In this document: positions 7,378 through 15,800 of the stretch, piece after piece
Numbering within the stretch: the first letter of the stretch is position 1
Layout of the letters: the number at the start of each line of letters is the position of its first letter
DNA from: RGIG464 sp045643185
GTDB lineage: Bacteria; Myxococcota_A; Bradymonadia; UBA4248
Direction of reading: 5' to 3'
Length of the DNA: 24,682 nucleotides
Assembly (NCBI GenBank): GCA_045643185.1
Contig: JAZUKH010000071.1
Location: forward strand, 1 to 24,682
Position numbers and translations under genes: made by a program
The notes under the pieces: model-generated
Told to the model about the DNA's origin: nothing
The model's database searches: none
What the model saw: only the letters and a program-made list of their open reading frames with translations

Positions 7378-8826
7378 CTACAAGCTATCGCCAAAATCCT
7401 TGCGGAATTTACGAACGAGTTCATTCTGCCAATCGCCGATAGCGGCGAGTCGACCGAAGAAGAAGCGAAGAACCTTGGGTTCTTCGACCCAGCGAAGACC
7501 GCCGATAAGTTCGCGGTTATCGTAGAGCCATTTAACGCGGTCGGCGCAATACTTGATCTGAGAGAGCGTGAAAACGCGGCGCGGAACAGCAAGACGAAGC
7601 AGTTCAAGCTCAGCATAGCGTTCGGTGCCGTCTGCTTCACGCTGTTCGGAAATCGAACCACGTTCCATACCACGAATGCCGCCAGCAATATAGAGGGCTG
7701 CAGCCAAGGCGCCAGCAGGATACTGACTCGACGGGATACGGCCTTCGAGGAAGGCGGTCGCGTTAATGTGAGCACCAAGTCCGCCGGCAGGCTGGATCAT
7801 TGGCACGCCATAATCGACGAGTTCTTTGACAAGGTGTTCGATGAAAATCGGGCCCTGCGAGATGATCTCCATATCGAGGGTTTCGTAAAGTCCCTGAGCC
7901 ATTGCCTCCATCGAGCGAACTTCCATACCACCGTAGGTCAAAAAGCCTTCGTAGAGCGGCACGTATTCCATGAGTTCACGATAGATATTTTCGTGCATCG
8001 TGATGATGGCGCCACCGCGGCTGAAACCAAGCTTGCGGCTCGAGAAGTAAATAATATCGGCGGCAGCGGCCAACTGATGCATAATGTCGCGAATAGGAAC
8101 GTCTTTGTAGCCTTTTTCGCGCGTTTTGATGAAATAGAGGTTGTCCTGAAGCAACGATGCGTCAATAACGGAACGAATCCCTTCGGCACGGCAAAGATGC
8201 AGAACTTCGAGCATATTCGCCATAGAGATCGGCTGACCACCAATAAGGTTGGTACCCGTTTCGATACGCAAAAATGCAATATCTTTTTTGCGTTCATCGA
8301 TGAGCTGACGAAGACGCGGCATATCAAAATTGCCCTTGAACTGAACGTTGTTGACGGGTTCAAGCCCCTGCGGCGTCACAAGTTCGATAACCTCACCACC
8401 ACAACGCGTAATATGGGCTTTAGCCGTCGTGAAGTGGAAGTTCATCGGGCAGATCATACCGGGTTTGACGTAGGCTTCAGCCAGAATGTTTTCGCAGGCT
8501 CGACCCTGGTGGGCCGGAAGAAAATAGGGCGTACCAAATACGTCTTTAAGCGCTTCCTTGAGACGATTGCACGTTTCACTGCCGGCATACGCGTCATCGG
8601 CGCGAAGCATCGCAGATTGCTGAAGATCCGACATCGCATTCACGCCAGAGTCGGTCAGCATATCCATGAAAACGTCTTTATTTTGAAGAAGGAACGTGTT
8701 GTTACCTGCTTCAATGATCTTGATCTTGCGTTCTTCAACAGGCGGCAGATAAAGTTTCTGAACGATACGCACTTTGTGCATTTCGAGAGGGACTTGTTCT
8801 TCCTGTTTGTAAAATTTAACGACCAT
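7378..8826 (-). CDS. Tyrosine phenol-lyase/tryptophanase family enzyme
   Basis: A 482-residue PLP-dependent beta-eliminating lyase; TPL is 456 residues and TnaA 471. Such enzymes split an aromatic amino acid into pyruvate, ammonia and phenol or indole in the cytoplasm. Family blocks seen: LLTDS-like segment near residue 57, DDAYAGSE (Tyr80), HQGRA, GTNLIGGQPISMANM, the pyridine-binding Asp222, RKLG with predicted PLP lysine Lys265, FLTYGGMEVRSMEAMA, and ELLRLAVPRR for the carboxylate. MERG with Arg389 matches TPL Arg381, which contacts the phenol; TnaA has Val there. Oddity: the family DATR/DSAR motif is DASL, so the arginine expected to contact PLP O3' is Leu225, and KKD is RKL. The substrate may therefore differ from tyrosine. 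GGAG lies just before the ATG, and a near-consensus promoter lies about 110 bases upstream. Confidence 0.85.
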   Translation of the reverse strand: MVVKFYKQEEQVPLEMHKVRIVQKLYLPPVEERKIKIIEAGNNTFLLQNKDVFMDMLTDSGVNAMSDLQQSAMLRADDAYAGSETCNRLKEALKDVFGTPYFLPAHQGRACENILAEAYVKPGMICPMNFHFTTAKAHITRCGGEVIELVTPQGLEPVNNVQFKGNFDMPRLRQLIDERKKDIAFLRIETGTNLIGGQPISMANMLEVLHLCRAEGIRSVIDASLLQDNLYFIKTREKGYKDVPIRDIMHQLAAAADIIYFSSRKLGFSRGGAIITMHENIYRELMEYVPLYEGFLTYGGMEVRSMEAMAQGLYETLDMEIISQGPIFIEHLVKELVDYGVPMIQPAGGLGAHINATAFLEGRIPSSQYPAGALAAALYIAGGIRGMERGSISEQREADGTERYAELELLRLAVPRRVFTLSQIKYCADRVKWLYDNRELIGGLRWVEEPKVLRFFFGRLAAIGDWQNELVRKFRKDFGDSL

Positions 8827-8841
8827 AAATCTCCTTAATTT

Positions 8842-8866
8842 GAAGCCTTGTGTGGTATTAGGCTTC
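8842..8866 (-). promoter_or_regulatory. Leader hairpin just upstream of the lyase start
   Basis: GAAGCCT (8842-8848) and AGGCTTC (8860-8866) pair across an 11-base loop. The hairpin lies in the predicted 5' untranslated leader of the lyase mRNA, only a few bases ahead of its GGAG ribosome binding site. It might tune translation. I found no Trp- or Tyr-rich leader peptide of the tnaC kind, so tnaC-like control is not supported. Confidence 0.4.
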
Positions 8867-8938
8867 TAAATTTACAAAACAGACGCAAATGCGCGTCGTG
8901 CAGAAACGAATAACTGTTTTCGTTCTACAGGAAGTTCG

Positions 8939-8967
8939 ATTATTGACATACTGTCTCCCCATGTCAA
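8939..8967 (-). promoter_or_regulatory. Predicted sigma70-type promoter of the lyase gene
   Basis: On the minus strand TTGACA (8962-8967) is followed by exactly 17 bases and then AATAAT (8939-8944), one mismatch from TATAAT. Initiation would fall near 8932, giving a leader of about 105 bases. This is the clearest -35/-10 pair in the window and is correctly oriented for the lyase. Confidence 0.65.
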
Positions 8968-9084
8968 CACCCTTATTCAATAACCCCACACATTTGAATC
9001 TATGCGGCCAATTCTCTCCCACCACGTTTCGAGCGAGTCGACTCTTTAATGATTGCGCAAACATAAAAAAGTCATTAAAAAGCG

Positions 9085-9109
9085 ATATGTAGGCTTTATG
9101 CCTACATAT
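9085..9109. repeat. 10-bp palindrome ATATGTAGGC/GCCTACATAT
   Basis: A perfect 10-bp inverted repeat with a TTTAT loop (arms 9085-9094 and 9100-9109). It lies upstream of both divergent genes, about 120 bp behind the lyase -35 box and 280 bp before the transporter start. It could be an operator or another extragenic palindrome. Confidence 0.5.
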
Positions 9110-9178
9110 ATATTAACGACCGTTCAGGGCGCCGACAACTCAGCCAATTCAATGGGCTTTGAATCATAAAAATTCGTC

Positions 9179-9283
9179 AGGGGGCCGATGCCCCCTACGC
9201 GGCTATTGGCGGATACAGATCGTGCCAAGCACGATCAATATCCGCCAATACGCCGCTACCCTCCGTGCGGGGCAAGCCCCGCA
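9179..9283. repeat. Cluster of three extragenic hairpins (GCGGCTATT family)
   Basis: Three hairpins in a row: AGGGGGC/GCCCCCT (9179-9185 with 9190-9196); a long one with arms GCGGCTATTGGCGGATA and TATCCGCCAATACGCCGC (9199-9256), whose centre pairs further as GATCGTGC/GCACGATC; and TGCGGGGC/GCCCCGCA (9266-9283). The first two have the same order and outer sequence as the pair at 16361-16408, so this is a repeated composite element. No T-run follows. Confidence 0.75.
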
Positions 9284-9389
9284 ACGCCCCACGTAGCTTC
9301 TTATGCTTCAAAGATGGCTTAGCGGATGATCGTACTGAACGTGCTGCGTCTGATCTTTTCGTGATCAAACATTACTTGTAAGGAAAACT

Positions 9390-11156
9390 ATGGGAATTCT
9401 GGCAACTCTAAGATCCATTAAACCGGCCTTCTGGCTGGCAAATGCCCAGGAAGCCTGCGAACGACTTGCCTATTTCGGCATTCGTGCCGTTTTACCACTC
9501 ATGATGGTGTCCGTCGGCACAGGTGGGCTAGGCCTGTCCATGTCCGACAAGGGCATCATTTTCGGCGTCTGGGCACTCATTCAATGCATCGTCCCAATGG
9601 TCTCCGGCGGTTTTAGCGAATCGTTCGGCTACAAAAAATCCATCATCACGGCATTCATTATCAACACGATCGGCTATCTGCTCATGGCCAACATTCTGCC
9701 TTTGGCAGAACTGCTCACGGGCTCTGCCGAGTTGAACACGACGCTCAATTTCTGGCTCATGATGCTCGGCGGATGCACCATCGGTCTGGGAACCGCTATC
9801 TTCAAGCCGCCTATCGGCGGCGTCGTCGCCAAATCGCTCAACGAAAAAAACTCAGGTTTTGGTTTTGGACTCTTCTACTGGGTCGTAAACATCGGCGGCT
9901 TCCTAGCCCCCATGGCTGCTTCCGCACTGCGTGGAACAAACGAAGCACCGACGTGGAGCTACGTCTTTTATGGCGCCGCCTTCGTCACACTCTTCAACCT
10001 GCTCATCACAGTGCTGTTCTTTAAAGAACCTGCTGCCCCCAGCGCGACCATAGCCGACGCAATAAGCAACGAATCAGATAACGCTGCTGCAAATGAGATC
10101 GCCGAAAATCCGGCTGAAGCTGACAAACCTGCCAAAACAGTCTCACCCAAAAAGGAATCTGCATGGCAAGTGCTCGTCAAAACGCTTGGCGTTCTGTGGA
10201 ACGACAAGATGATGTTGCTCTTCCTGCTCATTGTCAGCGGTTTTTGGCTCATGTTCATGCAGCTTTGGGATCTTCTACCCAACTTCCTGGATGAATGGGT
10301 CGATCGCCGAGCTGTAGGACAATTCCTCAGTCAGTGGAGCATTTTCAGTTCGTTCCTCGAAACCGATGGCGCCCTTAAGCCCGAAATGATCATCAACATC
10401 GACTCGGCCGCGATCATTCTCTTCGTATTACCGCTTTCTGCACTGTTCGCACGCTTCCGAATGATGACCGCGCTCGTTCTCGGTATGCTGATCTCCACGA
10501 TCGGCTTCGTCATGAGCGGTCTTTCAATGTCTGGTGGTATGGCATGCCTCGCCATCTTCGTCTTCGCCATCGGTGAGATCATCTGCTCACCCAAATTTGA
10601 CGAATACGTCGGCATGACGGCACCAGAAGACAAAAAAGCCATTTACATGGGCTTCGTCAACATTCCGTTCGCCATCGGCTGGGCTGTCGGCAACTTCCTC
10701 AGTGGTCCCCTCTACGACGTTTTCTCGTCCAAAACCACGCTCGCCACACGCTACCTCGTCGAACATGGCGTCGATGCCGCATCGATCAAAGATCTCGATC
10801 AACCGCAACTCGTTGAACGCGTTCAACAAATGACCAACGCTGCTGATCCTTTTGCCGTCAACCAGGTGCTCTGGGACGCTTACGATCCGTGGATCGTCTG
10901 GATCCTCCTCGGCGTTATCGGAACGATCTCCATGATCGGTATGATCGTCTTCTATTACAAGAGCGGTATGGCTGCAAAAGACAAAGCTGCTTCCAAAACA
11001 AGCAATAACGCGGAAAACGCGGAAAACGCGGAAAACGCGGAAAACGCGGAAAACGCGGATAACGCGGAAAACGCGGAAAACGCGGAAAACGCGGAAAACG
11101 CGGAAAACGCGGAAAACGCGGAAAACGCGGAAAACGCGGAAAACAACGCCGAATAA
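9390..11156 (+). CDS. POT-family proton-dependent peptide transporter
   Basis: A 588-residue major-facilitator protein of the POT/PTR family, which imports di- and tripeptides with protons across the inner membrane. The first helix carries the family signature ExxERxxYF-G (Glu21, Glu24, Arg25, Tyr28), and FYWVVNIGGFLAP near residues 162-173 matches the second POT signature. The N- and C-terminal helix bundles are joined by an Ala/Glu/Asp-rich stretch at about 212-262, then a long second-half loop. The cytoplasmic tail ends in 15 tandem Asn-Ala-Glu units (residues 540-584), unlike any transporter function I know. AGGA lies 5 bases before the ATG. It converges with the YqiA-like gene; a palindrome separates the two stops. 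Confidence 0.9.
   Translation: MGILATLRSIKPAFWLANAQEACERLAYFGIRAVLPLMMVSVGTGGLGLSMSDKGIIFGVWALIQCIVPMVSGGFSESFGYKKSIITAFIINTIGYLLMANILPLAELLTGSAELNTTLNFWLMMLGGCTIGLGTAIFKPPIGGVVAKSLNEKNSGFGFGLFYWVVNIGGFLAPMAASALRGTNEAPTWSYVFYGAAFVTLFNLLITVLFFKEPAAPSATIADAISNESDNAAANEIAENPAEADKPAKTVSPKKESAWQVLVKTLGVLWNDKMMLLFLLIVSGFWLMFMQLWDLLPNFLDEWVDRRAVGQFLSQWSIFSSFLETDGALKPEMIINIDSAAIILFVLPLSALFARFRMMTALVLGMLISTIGFVMSGLSMSGGMACLAIFVFAIGEIICSPKFDEYVGMTAPEDKKAIYMGFVNIPFAIGWAVGNFLSGPLYDVFSSKTTLATRYLVEHGVDAASIKDLDQPQLVERVQQMTNAADPFAVNQVLWDAYDPWIVWILLGVIGTISMIGMIVFYYKSGMAAKDKAASKTSNNAENAENAENAENAENADNAENAENAENAENAENAENAENAENAENNAE
11007..11141 (+). repeat. 15-copy 9-bp coding microsatellite (AACGCGGAA)
   Basis: Fifteen consecutive 9-bp units encode Asn-Ala-Glu; all are identical except unit 6, where GAA is GAT (Asn-Ala-Asp). 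After unit 15 the gene ends within 15 bases. Near-identity at synonymous positions points to recent slippage expansion. Because the unit is 9 bp, copy-number change alters tail length without shifting the reading frame. Confidence 0.95.
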
Positions 11157-11160
11157 TAAC

Positions 11161-11193
11161 ATGTTGAGACGTGCGATCCGCACGTCTCAACAT
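11161..11193. terminator. Palindrome between convergent transporter and yqiA genes
   Basis: ATGTTGAGACGTGCG (11161-11175) and CGCACGTCTCAACAT (11179-11193) form a perfect 15-bp inverted repeat around ATC, starting 4 bases after the transporter stop and ending 27 bases short of the yqiA stop. The core GAGACGTGCG is shared with the palindrome at 123-145. Placed between converging stops it could act as a bidirectional transcript end, though it has no T-run. Confidence 0.65.
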
Positions 11194-11220
11194 AAAGCGG
11201 TCCGCACTTCTTACGCTCGT

Positions 11221-11832
11221 CTAGCGTTTCAAATCAAGTATCTGCAAGATCAACGGCAAGACCGACTTTTTAATAACATCCTGGGTCAGTCCATGTTCAC
11301 CCTCGATGACCAAAAAATGATCTTTACCATACGCCTTCGTGAAATCCGTTTGACAATTGACGACGGTATCCTGCTTGCCAAAGATGCCCCAAACGAGTTT
11401 CTTTTCGTCAGGCGTTATTTTTTGTAACGATAATTTTTTCTCGATCTCATTAAATTCATTCAACATGGTCTGATCGACTTTGAACGACGTCGCGCCATCT
11501 TCACGTTTATTAAGAAAATCGACGTTTTTGTTCAAATATCTGAATTTCATCGAAATGAGTTTAGCCATGTGAAATGCGGGATTAACCAAAATACGCGGAT
11601 AACCCTTCATGGTTTCAGCATACATGGCGCCCATCGAGGTGCCTATGATCAGATCAGGCTTTTCGGCATCGAGCAATGCATTTAAAGAAACTAACGCCGC
11701 CTGAGGCATGATCGGAATATCGGGAGAAATGACCTGAACGCCGTAATCAGCATAAAGGTAGTGACGCAACGCGGTGGCCGTCCCAGTTGATCCCGAACTC
11801 GCAAAACCGTGTAAACAAAGTATTTTTTTCAT
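11221..11832 (-). CDS. YqiA-like alpha/beta-hydrolase esterase
   Basis: A 203-residue small cytoplasmic hydrolase resembling the YqiA/UPF0227 esterases (E. coli YqiA, 193 residues). It begins MKKILCLHGFASS, the usual oxyanion strand of the family. The nucleophile motif GTSMG gives Ser66; Asp155 in GKQD and His180 in GEHG complete the likely triad. The natural substrate of this family is not well known. I chose the ATG at 11832 because AAGG lies 6 bases upstream and it matches the family start; an ATG at 11862 with GAGG upstream would add ten residues. It follows rsmG on the same strand at a gap of about 70 bases, so co-transcription is likely. Confidence 0.82.
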   Translation of the reverse strand: MKKILCLHGFASSGSTGTATALRHYLYADYGVQVISPDIPIMPQAALVSLNALLDAEKPDLIIGTSMGAMYAETMKGYPRILVNPAFHMAKLISMKFRYLNKNVDFLNKREDGATSFKVDQTMLNEFNEIEKKLSLQKITPDEKKLVWGIFGKQDTVVNCQTDFTKAYGKDHFLVIEGEHGLTQDVIKKSVLPLILQILDLKR

Positions 11833-11903
11833 ATCACGCCTTGAATTGACAAATTCAATCATAACTCGCCCTCAAGCTACACGTCATTGGAAAGCCACAC
11901 GAG

Positions 11904-12545
11904 TCACACATCACGCGAAAGCGTCAAATAGACGCGATGCCCAGCCGCCACGTGACGATGAACATGCCAGGCAGGATCACTGGCTATGAGCGGTGCCACA
12001 AACGCCTCGTCATCAGCCTGACTCAAATAACACGCAATGACGGCCTGATCACGATCCACCCAGGGCCGACACAGTTCGACCCAGTCACCCGGACGCGTAA
12101 ATGCCTTCGAGATCGCGGTTTTGACACATGGCAGGTCCAGCTGCTCAATGCGTTGATTGTGAACGCGGATTTTGGACAGACCCAGTTCACGACAAACGAG
12201 CTGAAGAAACGCGTAACGCTTGGTGCGCGGCTCGACCAGATGCATCTCGACCTCCGGATAGAGGATCTTCAACGGAATGCCAGGAAATCCGGCACCACTT
12301 CCCACATCGATCAACGGACCAACCGGCTGAAGCACCTTCAAGATCTGAAGCGAATCCACCATCATTTCGTTGACAAGCGCATCTGGCGTCGAAAATCCCG
12401 TCAAATTCGTCTGCTTTTGATAATGCAGGATCAACTCAATATAACGCACAAAACGCTGACTGGCGTCATCGTTCCACGTGTTGATCTCACGGGCAGCCCA
12501 GCCTTGAAGCGCCTCTACGGCAGTTTGAACAGAGGTCATGGTCAT
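11904..12545 (-). CDS. rsmG: 16S rRNA m7G527 methyltransferase RsmG (GidB)
   Basis: A 213-residue methyltransferase; E. coli RsmG has 207. It adds the N7 methyl group to G527 of 16S rRNA in the decoding region, using S-adenosylmethionine. The signature LIDVGSGAGFPGIPL (residues 78-92) is the SAM-binding loop, followed by LVEPRTKRYAFL, and further on SKAFTRPGDWVELCRPW matches the family's conserved later motif. The upstream helix HYQKQTNLTGFS is also typical. An ATG two codons in (12539) has a slightly better-placed GAG and may be the true start. In many genomes rsmG neighbours mnmG or parAB; here it is beside a YqiA-like esterase, with Omp85 divergent. Confidence 0.93.
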   Translation of the reverse strand: MTMTSVQTAVEALQGWAAREINTWNDDASQRFVRYIELILHYQKQTNLTGFSTPDALVNEMMVDSLQILKVLQPVGPLIDVGSGAGFPGIPLKILYPEVEMHLVEPRTKRYAFLQLVCRELGLSKIRVHNQRIEQLDLPCVKTAISKAFTRPGDWVELCRPWVDRDQAVIACYLSQADDEAFVAPLIASDPAWHVHRHVAAGHRVYLTLSRDV

Positions 12546-12593
12546 CTCAAATAATTAGTGCTTATTAACGAATAAATAAAGACTATAAGCGCA

Positions 12594-12718
12594 TGAACGC
12601 GAAGCGTTCAAAGCGCGGTGGCTTCTTGATGTCTTTGCGCATAAGCCAACGGGCGCTTATGCGGCTGGAAGCCGCTGATTTAAATAACCCCGTCCGTCGA
12701 AGCCGTAGGCGAGACGGG
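12594..12718. repeat. Run of four hairpins between rsmG and the Omp85 gene
   Basis: TGAACGC-GAA-GCGTTCA (12594-12610); CGCATAAGC with GCTTATGCG (12638-12646, 12655-12663); GCGGCT-GGA-AGCCGC (12661-12675), which shares bases with the previous stem so the two are mutually exclusive; and CCCGTC with GACGGG (12689-12694, 12713-12718). They lie in a 344-base gap with no gene. The promoters of both flanking genes must also be here; an A+T-rich stretch near 12800-12825 is the best candidate for the Omp85 side. Confidence 0.6.
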
Positions 12719-12889
12719 CGAGGAACGCAATATCCCCCACCCACTTTTTTGTCCGCGCGCCAAAAGCGCAAGAACACCTCGGTGAGCTGTAACCGATCTT
12801 AATTATTATACAAAATATATCGCAAGAAAGGCGCAAAAAGTGGTAGACACGGTGCGCTTTTTCGTGGCCTTGGGCAGGGAGTTGTGTGC

Positions 12890-15800
12890 GTGTCTAGAAA
12901 AATGGTTCATATTAGCCAAGTCGTGGCGTTATTCGTCAGCTGGCTTACGTGTACGATCGCTGTGCCGGCGTGGGCGCAGGACGTCACACCACCGCCTGAC
13001 ACCTATTTTGACTTCGCCATGCACGACGAAGATCACATTTACACAAAAGGCGTCTGGCCCGACGATGCCAAAAAAGTTTACGAACAACGCAAACTGGAGT
13101 CGTCTGACGCACTTGACACCGAATTCCTCGCGCAATCCGTCGTAGATGATTACGTCGAAGGCGAAGAACAAAACGCCACAGAACGCGATGACGATTTCGT
13201 CCCCACGACGGTCTTTGATGCGCCCGTCGGGGCGGTTTATCGCGTGACGGACCTCACGCTCAACTGCGATATCGAATTCTGTCAATCAAAGCAGAACATC
13301 GACGCCCTTCTGCGCGCCACAGGACTCAGTCTTGGACGACTGGCTTCTACTCAGGAACTCGCCCTATCCATCGAACGACTCAGAAAAACCGGTTACTTCT
13401 CAAATATTAAGCAAACGCCCGTCTACGAAGGCGAAAACGTCCGCGTACACTTCGACGCCGTTGGACACCAGATCATTCGCGCCGTACGCTTCGACGTCAA
13501 AGGCGCACTCTTCGACTCTGAACTCAAAAAAAGAATGATCCTCCGCGCAGGAAGCCCGCTCTACCCACGAACCGCGCTCCTCCGCGGTCACGACGCCGAT
13601 GCCATGTCACGAGAAGAACTCACAAAGATCGCCATCGATGACCAGGTCAAAAGTCTCGAACGACTGTACCAAAAAGAAGGATACCTCGACGCAAAAGTCA
13701 CCATCGACGTCGTGCCGGTTGAAGAAAACCCAGAACACGTCGATCTCATCATAAAAGTTGCAGAAAGCCACGGATATGGCCTCGGAAAAGTCTATGTCCG
13801 CGGTCACAATGCCTTCAAATACTCCGAAATTGAGTCCACTTTCCGATCCGGGTTCAGCTTTTTCGGCAATGCTACCAAGGAACAGATCGAAGACTCCATC
13901 GAAGAAGTCCTCGAGCTCTACCGTGATGCCGGATACTATCAGGCAAAAATCGATTTTGTCTCGCGTCTCAATGAACAGAACAAAACGATCGACGTCTTTA
14001 TCGACATTGACGAAGCGCACAAATGGAGCGTCGAGTACAAAGGCAATGCCGCACTCTCCACAAAAGAACTCAACGGCGTTTTGACCTTCCGAACGTCCGG
14101 CTACGTCGACGGCGCTGAGATCGAGGCCTCTGTCGAAGCCCTACGAAACCTCTATATTTCTGCTGGTTATTACTGGGTCAAAGCCTCCGGCGAAATGATC
14201 AAACCGGGAAACATCATTCTCTTCACGATCGACGAAGGACCACATACAGAAATCGGCTCCATCAAATTTGAAGGCGCATACGAGATTCCAGAAGACGAGC
14301 TCTTTGGCATCATTGACAGCACAGAATACGCAGCCTTCGGCAACGGCGCTTATCCGCAGCGCGCGATGATCGCCGACGACGCGGCCAAAATCGTCGATGC
14401 CTACCGTGAACGCGGCTATCTCAATGCCGACGTCCCACGTTGGACGCTCGAAAAATACCCAGGCGACACGCGATGGACGCTGACCTTTTTTGTCAATGAA
14501 GGACAACAATCCGTCTTGGACCATCGTCAGATCCGTTACACCGACCGCGCCCAGTTTGATCAGTACGAGGTCAAGATCGACAAACCGTCGACCAACGTGT
14601 TCAGCGACTACGCATTGCGCGCTGAATCCACCGCCATCACCAAGCAGCTTCGCGCGCGTGGTTACGCCACGATCGCCAATCGACCGCGTTGCGTTTCCTA
14701 TGCCTCGGATGGCACCATCGCAAGCTTGGAAACATGTGAGATCGCCGACTACCCCGCAGAATGTTTCCCCGAAGACCCTGCTGAACTCTGTCAACCCATC
14801 GACAAGATGCAGCCAGAACTGGGCGAGTCCTGTACACGAACTTATAAGACCTGGCATGATGAAGAAAACGGAAAACGATGTCAGATTCAGGACGGACTGC
14901 TAGGACAGATCATCGACGTCGAATACGAGATCACGCTCGGACCAAAATATACCTTTGGTGACGTGTTTACACACGGAAACGTCGTCACACGCGACTGGGT
15001 CGTCAACCAGGACATTCCGATCCAACGCGACGACACCTTTGACTACAACAAAATTATGGAGGCGCGAACGCTCCTGCGTCAGCGCACGATCTACAACTCC
15101 GCCTCGCTCAACGTCATTGGCGTCGACGACAACCTCGTCGTCAAGTCCGAAAATGCCGACTCCACAGGCACGACCGAATACCCCGTGCCGCTCGTCGTCA
15201 ACCTCGAAGAAGCACGACGCCGATGGTTCGACTTTGCACTCGGTCTGCAGCTCACCAGCGATGACTGGCTACTCACCGGTGAAATCGAATTCGTCGAAGC
15301 CAACCTGCTCGGACTCGGTTGGGATCTCCGCGTCCTGCTCATGCCCGAAGCCCGATTCCTCAACGGAAGCGAGTGGGTCTTCACCCAAAAATTCAATCAG
15401 AACTTCTTTGCACTGCTCACCCTCACCGTGCCGCTCTTTCCGTCACGTGGCCTGGACCTCGTCGGACAGCTATTCTACGACCTCCGTTACATTCCCGAGA
15501 CCGACAAAGAAGAAGCCGGTGGACTCGTCGAAATTCAGTGGAATATCGACACAAACTGGTTCGCAGCACTCGCCTTTGAAGCAAAAACCTCCGTCACTTC
15601 ATCATTCGCCTTCGACGTTTCAAACGACCTCGACGCCTATCATGCCTGCTATCCCGTCACTTTCTTTATGGATTGCCCCTTCGCAGACGATGACCGTTCC
15701 GTCACGCTGTCCCTCACACCACGTGCCTTTTACGACGGACGCGACAGCCCTCTCTCGCCCAAAAACGGCTTCTATATCGAAGGAAAACTCAAATTAGCCT

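Larger units (their letters stand above)
8827..9389. other. Gene-free divergent intergenic region
   Basis: 563 bases between the divergent lyase and peptide-transporter genes. It contains the lyase promoter and leader hairpin, the palindrome at 9085-9109 and the hairpin cluster at 9179-9283. The short open frames here have no ribosome binding site and no recognisable protein. The transporter promoter should lie between about 9284 and 9375, but I see no clear box pair. Confidence 0.6.

Noticed and set aside
5625..8826. putP and the lyase as one amino-acid operon
   Set aside because: They are on opposite strands and converge, with a palindrome between them; they cannot share one promoter.
7351..8838. 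495-codon plus-strand frame opposite the lyase gene
   Set aside because: The minus strand has clear TPL/TnaA motifs, a ribosome binding site and a promoter; the plus frame has none of these and is a shadow.
8889..9092. Short frames on both strands in the lyase-transporter gap
   Set aside because: No ribosome binding site, no recognisable product, and they overlap the lyase promoter.
11007..11141. Phase-variable on/off switch in the transporter
   Set aside because: The unit is 9 bp, so slippage by whole units never shifts the frame; only tail length can change.
10587..11183. Minus-strand frames with Phe-Arg-Val or Phe-Ser-Ala repeats
   Set aside because: They are the complement of the NAE microsatellite and the transporter gene, not independent genes.
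12593..12802. Short frames on both strands between rsmG and the Omp85 gene
   Set aside because: They consist of the hairpin repeats, are Arg-rich, lack ribosome binding sites and match no known protein.
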